Assembly: GCA_023380995.1 (NCBI GenBank)
Contig: JAMCTD010000021.1
Location: forward strand, 1-14,269
Direction of reading: 5' to 3'
Source: Patescibacteria group bacterium
Lineage (GTDB): Bacteria > Patescibacteria > Microgenomatia > Daviesbacterales > UBA10151
DNA: 14,269 bases
Shown in pieces: positions 6,669-13,336 of the stretch. Position 1 is the first letter of the stretch. Each line of letters begins with the position of its first letter. Both the position numbers and the translations under genes were made by a program. The notes below the pieces were generated by a model. It did not search any database, had not been told where the DNA came from, and was given only the letters and a program-made list of their open reading frames with translations.

Positions 6669-7412
6669 TTATTGTATTTCGTAACTTAGGGTTACACTAA
6701 CAGCAACTTCAGAAGATCCTGGCTCAACTTGTGTTGGTGTACCACCAACTGCCTTGTTTTCTATTGTTGCAGATAAAGGCATGGGCCTTGGTTGGCCTTG
6801 CAGGTTTTCGGAATAATTGATTATTTTACCTAATCTAAAACCGGCAATTTTTGCTGCTTCTTCTGCCTTTTTCTTAGCCTCATCCACAGCTTTTTGTCTT
6901 GCTTCATTTTCAGCCTTACTTTTATTTTCAACTTCGAAGGAAAGTCCGGAAATTTGGTTGGCACCATTATTTGTGGCAGTATCTATAACATTATTTATGT
7001 TATCCATGTTTCTCACTTTTATTAATAGATTCGTACTGGCATTATAACCGGTAATTTTTTGTGAAGCAGCAGCATAATCATAGCTTGGGTAAATATTATA
7101 GTTTGTTGTTTGGATATCCTTTGGATCTACCCCTGATTCCTTTAGGACTGAAGAAACTTTATTTATTGCATTATTTATCTGATCCTGGGCACTTTTAACA
7201 CTTTGGGCTTGAATTTGAATTCCCGCAGTTATTGATGCTATATCAGGTTTGGTTGTAACTTTACCTTCTCCTACCACATCAAAAGTGGTGGATTTTTGGG
7301 TAGTTATTGATGAAACAGAAAAAGGGATAGGTCCAAAGAGTTTGGTATATGCAAAAAGAAGTACAAAGAAACTTAGAATCCATGCTAAAGGATGAATAAA
7401 TTTAGAATACAT
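6669..7412 (-). CDS. SIMPL-domain protein (DUF541, YggE-like), membrane-anchored
   Basis: The 247-residue protein has an N-terminal signal anchor (~8-27), then a SIMPL domain from ~43 to the end. TFDVVGEGKVTTKPDIASI (~43-61) is the hallmark start, KDIQTTNYNIYPSYDY follows (~107-122), and the Lys/Ala-rich helix ARQKAVDEAKKKAEEAAKIA leads into GFRLGKI. The C-terminal SEVAVSVTLSYEIQ is the expected closing strand. SIMPL proteins are extracytoplasmic and have been linked to stress tolerance and signalling, but no biochemical activity is settled. Length is normal (YggE is about 246 aa). ATG 7412 has TATCTT ending 10 nt upstream; a better GATAAT (7444-7439) lies 26 nt upstream. It is divergent from the GT4 gene. 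Confidence 0.9.
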   Translation of the reverse strand: MYSKFIHPLAWILSFFVLLFAYTKLFGPIPFSVSSITTQKSTTFDVVGEGKVTTKPDIASITAGIQIQAQSVKSAQDQINNAINKVSSVLKESGVDPKDIQTTNYNIYPSYDYAAASQKITGYNASTNLLIKVRNMDNINNVIDTATNNGANQISGLSFEVENKSKAENEARQKAVDEAKKKAEEAAKIAGFRLGKIINYSENLQGQPRPMPLSATIENKAVGGTPTQVEPGSSEVAVSVTLSYEIQ

Positions 7413-7422
7413 ATTTAACTTA

Positions 7423-7444
7423 AAGATACATGATTAATATTATC
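7423..7444 (-). promoter_or_regulatory. Candidate -10 elements of the SIMPL gene
   Basis: On the minus strand TATCTT (7428-7423) ends 10 nt before ATG 7412, and GATAAT (7444-7439) ends 26 nt before it. The second is the better consensus match but would leave a leader of about 19 nt, in which no Shine-Dalgarno sequence is seen. Confidence 0.3.
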
Positions 7445-7459
7445 ATACTTTGCAAAATG

Positions 7460-7465
7460 TATAAT
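7460..7465 (+). promoter_or_regulatory. -10 element of the GT4 gene
   Basis: A perfect TATAAT directly abuts ATG 7466 and ends 6 nt before GTG 7472. A transcript starting the usual 6-8 nt downstream of the hexamer would lack the ATG and begin at or near the GTG, so this site decides the start call. Confidence 0.5.
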
Positions 7466-7471
7466 ATGCGG

Positions 7472-8689
7472 GTGAATATTAGAAAAATAGCAGTTATCTC
7501 TTACCATACCTGCCCCCTGTCAGATGAAAATGATGCGGAAATAGGCGGAATGAATACCTATGTTTTAGAACTATCAAAAGCCCTGACTGAGAAAGGGTAT
7601 GTTATTGACATCTATACACGCTGTGCGGATCAAGACAGTCCTAATATTGTTAACGTGTCTTCTAATCTGCGGGTTATACACCTACCGACAGGTAATCCTA
7701 CGGCAATTTCTAAAAAAGAGCTGCCTCAATTTATTCCTGAATTTACTGCCAATCTTAAAAAATTTATCATGAAAGAAAAAATATCATATGAACTTATTAG
7801 CGCTCACTATTATTTGTCCGGACTGATTGGTTTGGAAATAAAAAAAAGGCTTAGGATTCCTTTGGTTGTAACATTTCATACGTTGGCTTTTATGAAGAAC
7901 CTGGTTGCTAAAAACGAGGACGAAAGGGAGGGTTTGGCAAGGGTTAAGGCAGAATTATTGCTGACTCAAAAAGCGGACCAGCTTATTGCTACCAGCGAAG
8001 CTGATTTAGAATATATCCACACTTTATATAATTGTCCTTTAAAAAAATTATCTGTTTTGACACCGGGAGTGGACTTGAAATTGTTTAAGCCAATAAATAA
8101 ATCTATTGCCAAAAAAACTACAAGGGCAAATTTAAATCACAGGATAATTCTTTTTGTGGGAAGAATTGAAGCTTTGAAGGGAATAGATATGCTTTTGTAT
8201 GCAATCAAGATCTTAATTGAAAAAAATAAGAAACTGCCAATTTGCCTTTGGATTGTTGGAGGAAATACTGATCAGCAAAAGGAATATAAAAAGCTGGAGG
8301 AAATCAGAAAACTTTTAAAAATCAGGTCTTATGTAAGGTTTATCGGCAAGAAGACCAATCAGGAACTGCCTTTTTATTACAACTGCGCAGAAATAGTTCT
8401 CATGCCCTCGCACTACGAGTCATTTGGTATAGCAGCACTTGAAGCAATGGCCTGCGGAATACCTGTTATAACCACTGATGTAGCGGGGATATCCGGCTTG
8501 CTGGACAAAGAACATAGCTTCCTGCTTACATCTGCCGGTAACCCAATCAGAATGGCAAGAAAAATTAACCACCTTCTTACCAATAAAGAGGAGTACCGGG
8601 AAATGAGCAATAAACTTTTAAGTACTGTAAGGGATTTAAGTTGGGAAAATATAGCAGATAAATTTACTCAAATTTTAAGCACATTTTGA
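7472..8689 (+). CDS. GT4-family glycosyltransferase, MshA-like (GT-B fold)
   Basis: I take GTG 7472 as start (405 aa), from the position of TATAAT at 7460-7465. ATG 7466 (407 aa) is almost as good, and ATG 7430 (419 aa) would add a hydrophobic stretch not expected in this cytoplasmic family. The N-terminal domain opens with IAVISYHTCPL and EIGGMNTYVLELSKAL (~23-37), closely resembling the GGMN acceptor/donor loop of D-inositol-3-phosphate glycosyltransferase MshA and sucrose-phosphate synthases. The C-terminal half has FVGRIEALKGIDML and the EX7E motif (Glu316 in HYESFG, Glu324 in ALEAMACGIPVI), which binds the nucleotide sugar. It retains configuration at the sugar donor. The acceptor is unknown; no mycothiol genes are nearby. 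Its 3' end overlaps the convergent metalloprotease gene by 22 bp. Confidence 0.88.
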   Translation: MNIRKIAVISYHTCPLSDENDAEIGGMNTYVLELSKALTEKGYVIDIYTRCADQDSPNIVNVSSNLRVIHLPTGNPTAISKKELPQFIPEFTANLKKFIMKEKISYELISAHYYLSGLIGLEIKKRLRIPLVVTFHTLAFMKNLVAKNEDEREGLARVKAELLLTQKADQLIATSEADLEYIHTLYNCPLKKLSVLTPGVDLKLFKPINKSIAKKTTRANLNHRIILFVGRIEALKGIDMLLYAIKILIEKNKKLPICLWIVGGNTDQQKEYKKLEEIRKLLKIRSYVRFIGKKTNQELPFYYNCAEIVLMPSHYESFGIAALEAMACGIPVITTDVAGISGLLDKEHSFLLTSAGNPIRMARKINHLLTNKEEYREMSNKLLSTVRDLSWENIADKFTQILSTF

Positions 8690-9573
8690 TAATTAAACTT
8701 CAACTGGGAAAACTTCATTTGGATAAGCTCAATAATAGTATATTTTCTACAGGCTTCATTTAGAACTGTCAAATCGTCGTTTGAGATTATCAGTGTTTGT
8801 GTTGTCTTAGGGTACATAATTGCTGTTTTGTTTCCGACATGGGTAATCCCCAGCGCATGACCTAATTCATGTGCTATGGTATGAATAAGCTCTGATTTGT
8901 TTGTATTTATATAGATTTCAATCCGGTTCTGCGGCCCTTTATATATCCCTTCTTCCGGCCTTTGTTCCAGAGCATCGTTAAAAGTTGTGATAGTCTGGTT
9001 TAATTGGTCAATCTGGGTGTTAAATGTATCGGCAGAAGTATTTAGGCTTTGTGCCATAGCATTTAAATTGTTTGCTTGGGTTTGTAAGTCTTGCTGCTGG
9101 GAAATTAGCTTTTTATATTCATCAGGCGGTGCCCCTCCTTTAGAATTCCAAAACTCAACTTCCTGGTTAAGATTGTCCAATTTTTGTTTGAAATCAGCAG
9201 ATAATTTTTGATATTCCTCAACCTTAGGCTTAAATGATTGTTTTTCGGATTGAACCTGATTTGTAAGCTGATTAATCCGGCTGGTTAAGAATTGCCTTTC
9301 GTCATACACTAAATTGATGCTTAAATCTCCTTTTGGATCATAAATAAACAACTTTTTTCCTATTGCAGAATCCCAGATGTAAGCAGCCTGCTTAACATCA
9401 GACAAGAATGTCTCCCTTGACAGATTAAACCTCGGATCAACAGTGCCAATCCGGAAACTCACCGGTTGATCACAAAAAGAATATGATAATAAATTAATTA
9501 AGGAGGGGAGAGCTATTTTAGCTCCAACTACCAGGATAATCAGAAATGAAGCAAAAAGTAATATTTTTTTCAT
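8668..9573 (-). CDS. Matrixin-like zinc metalloprotease (metzincin) with an internal coiled coil
   Basis: The 301-residue protein has an N-terminal signal anchor (~3-22). A matrixin-like first half follows: VSFRIGTVDPRFNLSRETFL (~38-57), AAYIWDSAIGKKLF and LSINLVYDERQ (~84-94). The zinc site HELGHALGITH (His235, Glu236, His239, His245) and the Met-turn AIMYP (Met253) are complete, so an active peptidase is likely. Between the two halves, ~92-208 is a Gln/Asn/Leu-rich coiled coil broken by GGAPP (~146-150). It interrupts the catalytic domain between the N-terminal strands and the active-site helix. It is expected to act outside the membrane; the substrate is unknown. The last 22 bp overlap the GT4 gene tail-to-tail, so each stop codon lies inside the other gene. 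TAGTAT ends 13 nt before ATG 9573. Confidence 0.85.
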   Translation of the reverse strand: MKKILLFASFLIILVVGAKIALPSLINLLSYSFCDQPVSFRIGTVDPRFNLSRETFLSDVKQAAYIWDSAIGKKLFIYDPKGDLSINLVYDERQFLTSRINQLTNQVQSEKQSFKPKVEEYQKLSADFKQKLDNLNQEVEFWNSKGGAPPDEYKKLISQQQDLQTQANNLNAMAQSLNTSADTFNTQIDQLNQTITTFNDALEQRPEEGIYKGPQNRIEIYINTNKSELIHTIAHELGHALGITHVGNKTAIMYPKTTQTLIISNDDLTVLNEACRKYTIIELIQMKFSQLKFNYQNVLKI

Positions 9574-9586
9574 TAAGTAAGTCTTA

Positions 9587-9592
9587 ATACTA
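9587..9592 (-). promoter_or_regulatory. -10-like element of the metalloprotease gene
   Basis: TAGTAT on the minus strand ends 13 nt before ATG 9573. No Shine-Dalgarno site intervenes. The predicted leader would be about 5-7 nt. Confidence 0.35.
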
Positions 9593-9655
9593 TTTTACAT
9601 CATTCTTACTCTGTTCTTGTTACCCTATTAACTATTTCTTTTAAACTTTAAGATA

Positions 9656-10330
9656 ATGCTTCCCATAAACGATAGCAATTCCTTATTAAAATTTCCCTTC
9701 TGGGTAATAGTAATAATTTTGCTTAATGCCTATGTTTTTTACCTGGAGCTAATATCTCCCAACCCTGACCATCTCATTATCCAGTTTTCCCTGGTTCCGG
9801 CAAAAATTAATTTTCTGGAAGTAAATACTCTTATACCCCTTGTCAGCAGCCAATTTCTGCATGCCGGTTTTCTTCACATTATTTCTAATATGTTGTTTCT
9901 TTGGGTATTTGGCAATAATATCGAGCATTCCTTCGGGTTTGTATTCTTTCCCATATTTTATCTTCTCTCAGGCGTTGCTGCTGCCTTAACGCAGTACTTT
10001 ATGACGCCATCTATTTCCATCCCGATGTTGGGAGCGTCAGGAGCAGTAGCAGGAGTCTTAGGGGCATATTTTGCCCTTTTTCCAAATAACAAGATTAAAA
10101 CATTAGTCTTTATTTTAATTTTTATTACAATGATTGATATTCCTGCGTATATTTTACTTTTTTATTGGTTTATTACCCAATTGTTTAATGGGGTAGCCTC
10201 TGTTTCTTTAAACCCTAACATAGGCGGAATAGCTTTCCTGCCGCATGTTGGAGGATTTCTTTTTGGGTGGTTGGCTGCCACATTTATATTATCCAAAAGA
10301 AGCTATCCTAATCTGGAATTTAAGCTGTAA
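9656..10330 (+). CDS. Rhomboid-family intramembrane serine protease
   Basis: The 224-residue protein has about six to seven membrane helices. The N-terminal MLPINDSNSLLKFPFWVIV matches the usual short start of bacterial rhomboids, supporting ATG 9656. HAGFLHIISNMLFLWVFG (~69-86) supplies the conserved His74 and Asn78 of the oxyanion region, GASGAVAG (~126-133) the nucleophile Ser128, and LPHVGGFLFGW (~195-205) the catalytic His197. All catalytic residues are present, so it is probably active in cleaving membrane proteins near the outer face. Substrates are unknown; it could process one of the membrane-anchored proteins nearby, but this is speculation. A weak TAAACT (9642-9647) ends 8 nt before the start, and there is no ribosome binding site. 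Confidence 0.92.
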   Translation: MLPINDSNSLLKFPFWVIVIILLNAYVFYLELISPNPDHLIIQFSLVPAKINFLEVNTLIPLVSSQFLHAGFLHIISNMLFLWVFGNNIEHSFGFVFFPIFYLLSGVAAALTQYFMTPSISIPMLGASGAVAGVLGAYFALFPNNKIKTLVFILIFITMIDIPAYILLFYWFITQLFNGVASVSLNPNIGGIAFLPHVGGFLFGWLAATFILSKRSYPNLEFKL

Positions 10331-10386
10331 TTGTCAGGGCGTTTTTTGCAACTTATCTTTCTTACAATCTTCTTTAATAATTCTTC

Positions 10387-10398
10387 TTAATATATTAA
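10387..10398. repeat. Short perfect palindrome upstream of the small anchored-protein gene
   Basis: TTAATATATTAA is a 12-bp perfect palindrome whose left part (TTAATA, 10387-10392) lies 16 bp upstream of the GATAAT at 10409 and could be its -35. It could be an operator, but AT-only palindromes are common in this DNA. Confidence 0.25.
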
Positions 10399-10408
10399 TA
10401 AGCTTTAG

Positions 10409-10414
10409 GATAAT
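10409..10414 (+). promoter_or_regulatory. -10 element of the small anchored-protein gene
   Basis: GATAAT ends 6 nt before ATG 10421, with spacer AGAACT and no Shine-Dalgarno site. Such spacing places transcription initiation at or next to the start codon. Confidence 0.5.
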
Positions 10415-10420
10415 AGAACT

Positions 10421-10726
10421 ATGGAAGATGGCTATGACGAAGTAGATAGAAAACAAAGAAGCGCTTGGATCCCTTTGTTAACAATTGTAGGAATATTAGT
10501 ACTTGGAGCACTTGTATATGGCATTATTGCCGGGAATCGTAATACCACTCAGGATAATAGTGGAGTGACTCCCGGAATAGGAGGAGGACCGGGAGAAATT
10601 AGCACATTTTCACCAAGTCCAATCTCTCCGGTTTCCAGTCCGTCTGACAGTAACTTAATGCCTCTTGTCTCACCAACAGAAACACCAACTCCTACGCCCG
10701 CTTCCTCACTTAATCCTGTAATATAA
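10421..10726 (+). CDS. Small membrane-anchored protein with a Pro/Ser/Thr-rich tail
   Basis: The 101-residue protein has a short acidic/basic N-terminus (MEDGYDEVDRKQR), one membrane helix (~16-38) and a low-complexity tail rich in Pro, Ser, Thr and Gly, ending SPTETPTPTPASSLNPVI. The topology is probably N-in with the tail outside. A Ser/Thr/Pro tail of this kind can be a surface spacer or a target of O-glycosylation, and GT39-type enzymes are encoded nearby, but the link is inference. No family is recognised. Its TAA stop (10724-10726) directly abuts the stop of the minus-strand gene at 10727, giving zero bases between convergent genes. It could be a divergent, fast-evolving homologue of a small exported protein. 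Confidence 0.7.
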   Translation: MEDGYDEVDRKQRSAWIPLLTIVGILVLGALVYGIIAGNRNTTQDNSGVTPGIGGGPGEISTFSPSPISPVSSPSDSNLMPLVSPTETPTPTPASSLNPVI

Positions 10727-11014
10727 TTACGCATTTAACTCAACATTATGTAATTTATTCCAAAGGGCAGCAAAAATCCATCCGGCAGCGTATCCTATGG
10801 CAAAAGTGATAATAACCAGCAATATGGCAGTAGTTAAATTAAACGGACTAACCCTAAATGGGTTATTTAGCATATGTATCCTGTATATAAAATCTAAAAT
10901 GGATTGTGCCAGTTTAAGTACTATAAGCAAGGACCACAACACATGCCATCCTCCGATAAAGATTCCAAAAATAAGAGCTATTTTTTGCTTGTTTAGTGTA
11001 TTTATCTTTATCAC
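10727..11014 (-). CDS. Small two-helix membrane protein with GWHxLWS motif, unusual start
   Basis: The protein has two membrane helices: one containing IALIFGIFIGGWHVLWSLLI and one containing LTTAILLVIITFAIGYAAGW, joined by a loop with HMLNNPFRVSPFN. It resembles a small uncharacterised family I associate with Patescibacteria; function unknown. The start is odd. The only standard start codon near the 5' end is the GTG at 11014, but it lies inside a strong ribosome binding site (GGGAGGTGA). The codon at the ideal distance is ATA at 11005 (92 aa, then NTLNKQK), exactly 8 nt after GGAGG as in the neighbouring plus-strand gene. Coordinates give the longest frame. The stop is directly adjacent to the convergent gene's stop. 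Confidence 0.75.
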   Translation of the reverse strand: MIKINTLNKQKIALIFGIFIGGWHVLWSLLIVLKLAQSILDFIYRIHMLNNPFRVSPFNLTTAILLVIITFAIGYAAGWIFAALWNKLHNVELNA

Positions 11015-11019
11015 CTCCC
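11012..11019 (-). promoter_or_regulatory. Strong Shine-Dalgarno sequence
   Basis: GGGAGGTG on the minus strand, continuing as A, is a full complement of the 16S 3' end. It is one of only two clear ribosome binding sites in the window. It sits 8 nt (from GGAGG) before an in-frame ATA at 11005 and overlaps the only standard start, GTG 11014. Confidence 0.7.
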
Positions 11020-11028
11020 TCTGATTCC

Positions 11029-11057
11029 ATAGTAAAAAGTTTTACTAAAAAAAGCAA
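11029..11057 (-). promoter_or_regulatory. Sigma70-like promoter of the two-helix protein gene
   Basis: On the minus strand TTGCTT (11057-11052) and TACTAT (11034-11029) are separated by exactly 17 bp. Initiation near 11022 would give a short leader that just includes the Shine-Dalgarno site. An inverted repeat lies in the spacer and -10. Confidence 0.5.
11031..11046. repeat. Inverted repeat overlapping the promoter (possible operator)
   Basis: AGTAAAA (11031-11037) and TTTTACT (11040-11046) form a perfect 7-bp inverted repeat with a 2-bp spacer. It covers part of the -10 and the spacer of the minus-strand promoter, a typical place for repressor binding. It has no T-run in the position of a terminator. 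Confidence 0.35.
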
Positions 11058-11146
11058 ATTTAAGTGCAGCAGGCTACAAAATTCACATGGATTTCTTACG
11101 GTAATCTAATTTCTCTCTAAACTATCTCTGTTAATATTTCAAAAAG

Positions 11147-11154
11147 GGAGGTGA
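11147..11154 (+). promoter_or_regulatory. Strong Shine-Dalgarno sequence that decides the start at 11160
   Basis: GGAGGTGA lies 8 nt (from GGAGG) before GTG 11160. The upstream GTG 11151 and ATG 11154 overlap the site and cannot use it, so GTG 11160 is the likely start. Confidence 0.7.
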
Positions 11155-11159
11155 TGGGA

Positions 11160-11393
11160 GTGGAAGAAAATAAAAATCAACTAAATCCTTTAATGACAGG
11201 TTTGGCAGGAGCGGTTATCGGAGTAGGTGTTGGTGTCGCTACATCCAAAGCCTTATCTGATAAAAAAACCAGGGAAAGGATAAAAGAAACTGCGTTTAGT
11301 TTAAGAAACAAAGCAGAAATGCTGTTACATAATAAGATAGAATCGCTTAAAAGTAACAGCAGGAAAAGAAGGGAATCAGCAGCAAGCAAATAA
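11160..11393 (+). CDS. Small YtxH-like membrane-associated protein
   Basis: The protein has 77 residues from GTG 11160 (MEENKNQLNPLMTGLAGAVI after initiation). A Gly/Val-rich helix (~10-28) containing GLAGAVIGVGVGVATSKAL is followed by a charged helical tail with DKKTRERIKETAFSLRNKAEM and a very basic end (SRKRRESAASK). This is the layout of YtxH-type proteins (a Gly-zipper-like hydrophobic segment followed by a charged amphipathic helix), which are linked to stress in Bacillus; function not defined. The assignment is by pattern only. It is one of two genes in the window with a strong ribosome binding site. It precedes transketolase by 68 bp on the same strand, but transketolase appears to have its own promoter. 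Confidence 0.72.
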   Translation: MEENKNQLNPLMTGLAGAVIGVGVGVATSKALSDKKTRERIKETAFSLRNKAEMLLHNKIESLKSNSRKRRESAASK

Positions 11394-11404
11394 AACCTGG
11401 CACA

Positions 11405-11420
11405 AATTGATATGTCAATT
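11405..11420. repeat. Short inverted repeat between the YtxH-like and transketolase genes
   Basis: AATTGA (11405-11410) and TCAATT (11415-11420) form a 6-bp inverted repeat with a 4-nt loop. It is not followed by a T-run, so it does not look like an intrinsic terminator. Its right arm touches TTGCCG, a possible -35 of the transketolase promoter. Confidence 0.3.
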
Positions 11421-11451
11421 GCCGTTAAAATATTATATTATCTATGATAAT
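11419..11451 (+). promoter_or_regulatory. Promoter of the transketolase gene
   Basis: TATGAT (11443-11448), overlapping GATAAT (11446-11451), is the -10 candidate. TTGCCG (11419-11424) is a possible -35 with an 18-bp spacer to TATGAT. GATAAT ends 10 nt before ATG 11462. No Shine-Dalgarno site precedes the gene. Confidence 0.5.
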
Positions 11452-11461
11452 CTGATAAATA

Positions 11462-13327
11462 ATGGGCAAAGACAATAAAGCAGCTGACAGCAAAGGTTTA
11501 AAAAAACTGGAAGAACTTGCAAAAAAAGTCCGTTACTACAGTCTGCTGGTAAGCACAAAAGCAGGCAGCGGTCACCCAACGTCTTCATTATCTGCCACAG
11601 ATCTTTTGGTAACACTTTTTTTCGGCGGATTTTTCAAATTTGATTTGGATAACCCTTCTCTTCCTAATAATGACCGCCTGATATTTTCCAAGGGACATGC
11701 TTCTCCCCTTTTTTATTCACTGTTTGCTGCTGCCGGTAAACTAACTCTGGAACAACTTAATACTTACCGTAAATTTGGCAGTATGCTGGAGGGTCACCCC
11801 AGACCTGTTTTTCCATATGCTGAAGCTGCCACAGGGTCTTTGGGACAGGGATTGGGAATAGGTGTAGGCATAGCAATCAATGCAAAATATTTGGATAAAT
11901 TGCCCTACCGCACATTTATCCTTTTGGGCGATAGTGAAATGGCTGAAGGGTCTGTATGGGAAGCCATACAAATTGCCAACCATTATAAATTGGATAATTT
12001 GGTAGCTATTTTAGACGTTAACAGATTGGGCCAGCGGGGAGAGACAATGTATGGCTATGATATTGAAGCTTACGGAAAAAGAGTTGCTGCTTTTGGTTGG
12101 AAAGTTATTACGTTAGACGGCCATTCTTTTGAAGAAATTATGAAAGCATACAAAGAGGCTCTTAAAACCACGGGAGCACCCACGATGATTATTGCCAAAA
12201 CCATCAAGGGAAAAGGTGTATCTTTTTTGGAAAACCAGGATGGGTGGCACGGGAAAGCTTTAAAACAGGAGGAGTTTGAAAAGGCCAAAGCAGAGTTGGG
12301 AGAGATTAATACTAGTATTATAGGAGAAGTAGAAAAACCTCAGGATTTAAAGCCAGAAGTAAAAAAACCTCAGAAAACTCTGGAAAGTTTTGATTACCCA
12401 ACAGAAAAACCGGTTGCCACCAGAAAAGCTTATGGAAATGCCTTAGTAAGGATTTTTCCCGATTTTCCAAATATGATAGTTTTGGATGCTGAAACAAGCA
12501 ATTCCACTTTTTCAGAAACCTTTCAAAAAGCTTATCCTGATAAATTTTTTGAAATGTATATTGCTGAGCAAAATATGGTAAGCACAGCCTTGGGTTTATC
12601 AAGGCGGGGCAAAATCCCTTTTATATCCACCTTTGCTGCATTTTTTACCAGGGCGCACGACCAAATCAGGATGAGCCAGTATTCTAATCCAAATATTAAA
12701 TTTGTGGGTTCCCATGCAGGAGTATCAATTGGGGAAGACGGTCCTTCTCAAATGGGCCTTGAGGATATAGCTTTATTCAGAAGCATGATTGGAAGTGTTG
12801 TTTTATATCCTTCAGATGCTGTTTCTACAGAAAAATTGGTAAGCGAAGCAGCAGCACATCAGGGCAATGTTTATATCCGTACCACCAGAAAAGATACGCC
12901 AATTTTATATGAATCAGATGAGAATTTTCCAATTGGAGGAAGTAAAATTTTAAAAGAAAGCAATAATGATGTAGTAACAGTTGTAGCAGCAGGAATAACT
13001 TTATATGAGGCTCTAACAGCATATGAAAAACTGCAACAGGGTGGAATAAATATCAGGGTAATTGATCTTTACAGCATTAAACCTATTGATGCTGCTACTT
13101 TAAAAAAAGCAGCTTCCGAAACAAAAGCTTTAATTGTGGTTGAGGATCACTTTCCTGAAGGCGGTATAGCAGAGGCAGTAAGGAGTGCTGTAGATACTCA
13201 AACAAAAGTTATTTCTTTGGCAGTTACTAAGATTGCAGGAAGCGGGAAACCGGAAGAGCTTTTATCTTTTGAGGGAATTTCTTCTGAGGCAATTATAGAA
13301 AAAGTCAAAGGTCTTGTTTCTAAATAA
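11462..13327 (+). CDS. tkt: Transketolase, full-length
   Basis: The 621-residue enzyme transfers two-carbon ketol units in the non-oxidative pentose phosphate pathway, linking glycolytic intermediates with ribose-5-phosphate. It is cytoplasmic and depends on thiamine diphosphate (ThDP) and a divalent metal. The N-terminal ThDP domain has AGSGHPTSSLSA (His38), FSKGHASPLFYS (His79), and GDSEMAEGSVWEA (~156-168) with LDVNRLGQ (Asn187) as the diphosphate/metal motif. The pyrimidine domain begins near residue 318 and has YIAEQNMVSTALGLS with the activating Glu of the E-Q-N triad, and GSHAGVSIGEDGPSQMGLED. The C-terminal domain has VVEDHFPEGGIAEAV. Both halves, split into two genes in many archaea and some bacteria, are fused here. 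At ~620 aa it is slightly shorter than E. coli TktA (663). GDSE replaces the common GDGE. It ends 9 bp before the convergent Nudix gene. Confidence 0.95.
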   Translation: MGKDNKAADSKGLKKLEELAKKVRYYSLLVSTKAGSGHPTSSLSATDLLVTLFFGGFFKFDLDNPSLPNNDRLIFSKGHASPLFYSLFAAAGKLTLEQLNTYRKFGSMLEGHPRPVFPYAEAATGSLGQGLGIGVGIAINAKYLDKLPYRTFILLGDSEMAEGSVWEAIQIANHYKLDNLVAILDVNRLGQRGETMYGYDIEAYGKRVAAFGWKVITLDGHSFEEIMKAYKEALKTTGAPTMIIAKTIKGKGVSFLENQDGWHGKALKQEEFEKAKAELGEINTSIIGEVEKPQDLKPEVKKPQKTLESFDYPTEKPVATRKAYGNALVRIFPDFPNMIVLDAETSNSTFSETFQKAYPDKFFEMYIAEQNMVSTALGLSRRGKIPFISTFAAFFTRAHDQIRMSQYSNPNIKFVGSHAGVSIGEDGPSQMGLEDIALFRSMIGSVVLYPSDAVSTEKLVSEAAAHQGNVYIRTTRKDTPILYESDENFPIGGSKILKESNNDVVTVVAAGITLYEALTAYEKLQQGGINIRVIDLYSIKPIDAATLKKAASETKALIVVEDHFPEGGIAEAVRSAVDTQTKVISLAVTKIAGSGKPEELLSFEGISSEAIIEKVKGLVSK

Positions 13328-13336
13328 GTGGTTTTA

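Noticed and set aside
5002..8689. A glycan-biosynthesis operon of the GT39-like, SIMPL and GT4 genes
   Set aside because: The three genes alternate in strand and each has its own start region, so they cannot form one operon.
10421..10726. Sortase-type or S-layer anchor in the Pro/Ser/Thr-rich tail
   Set aside because: No LPxTG-like motif or second hydrophobic segment is present at the C-terminus.
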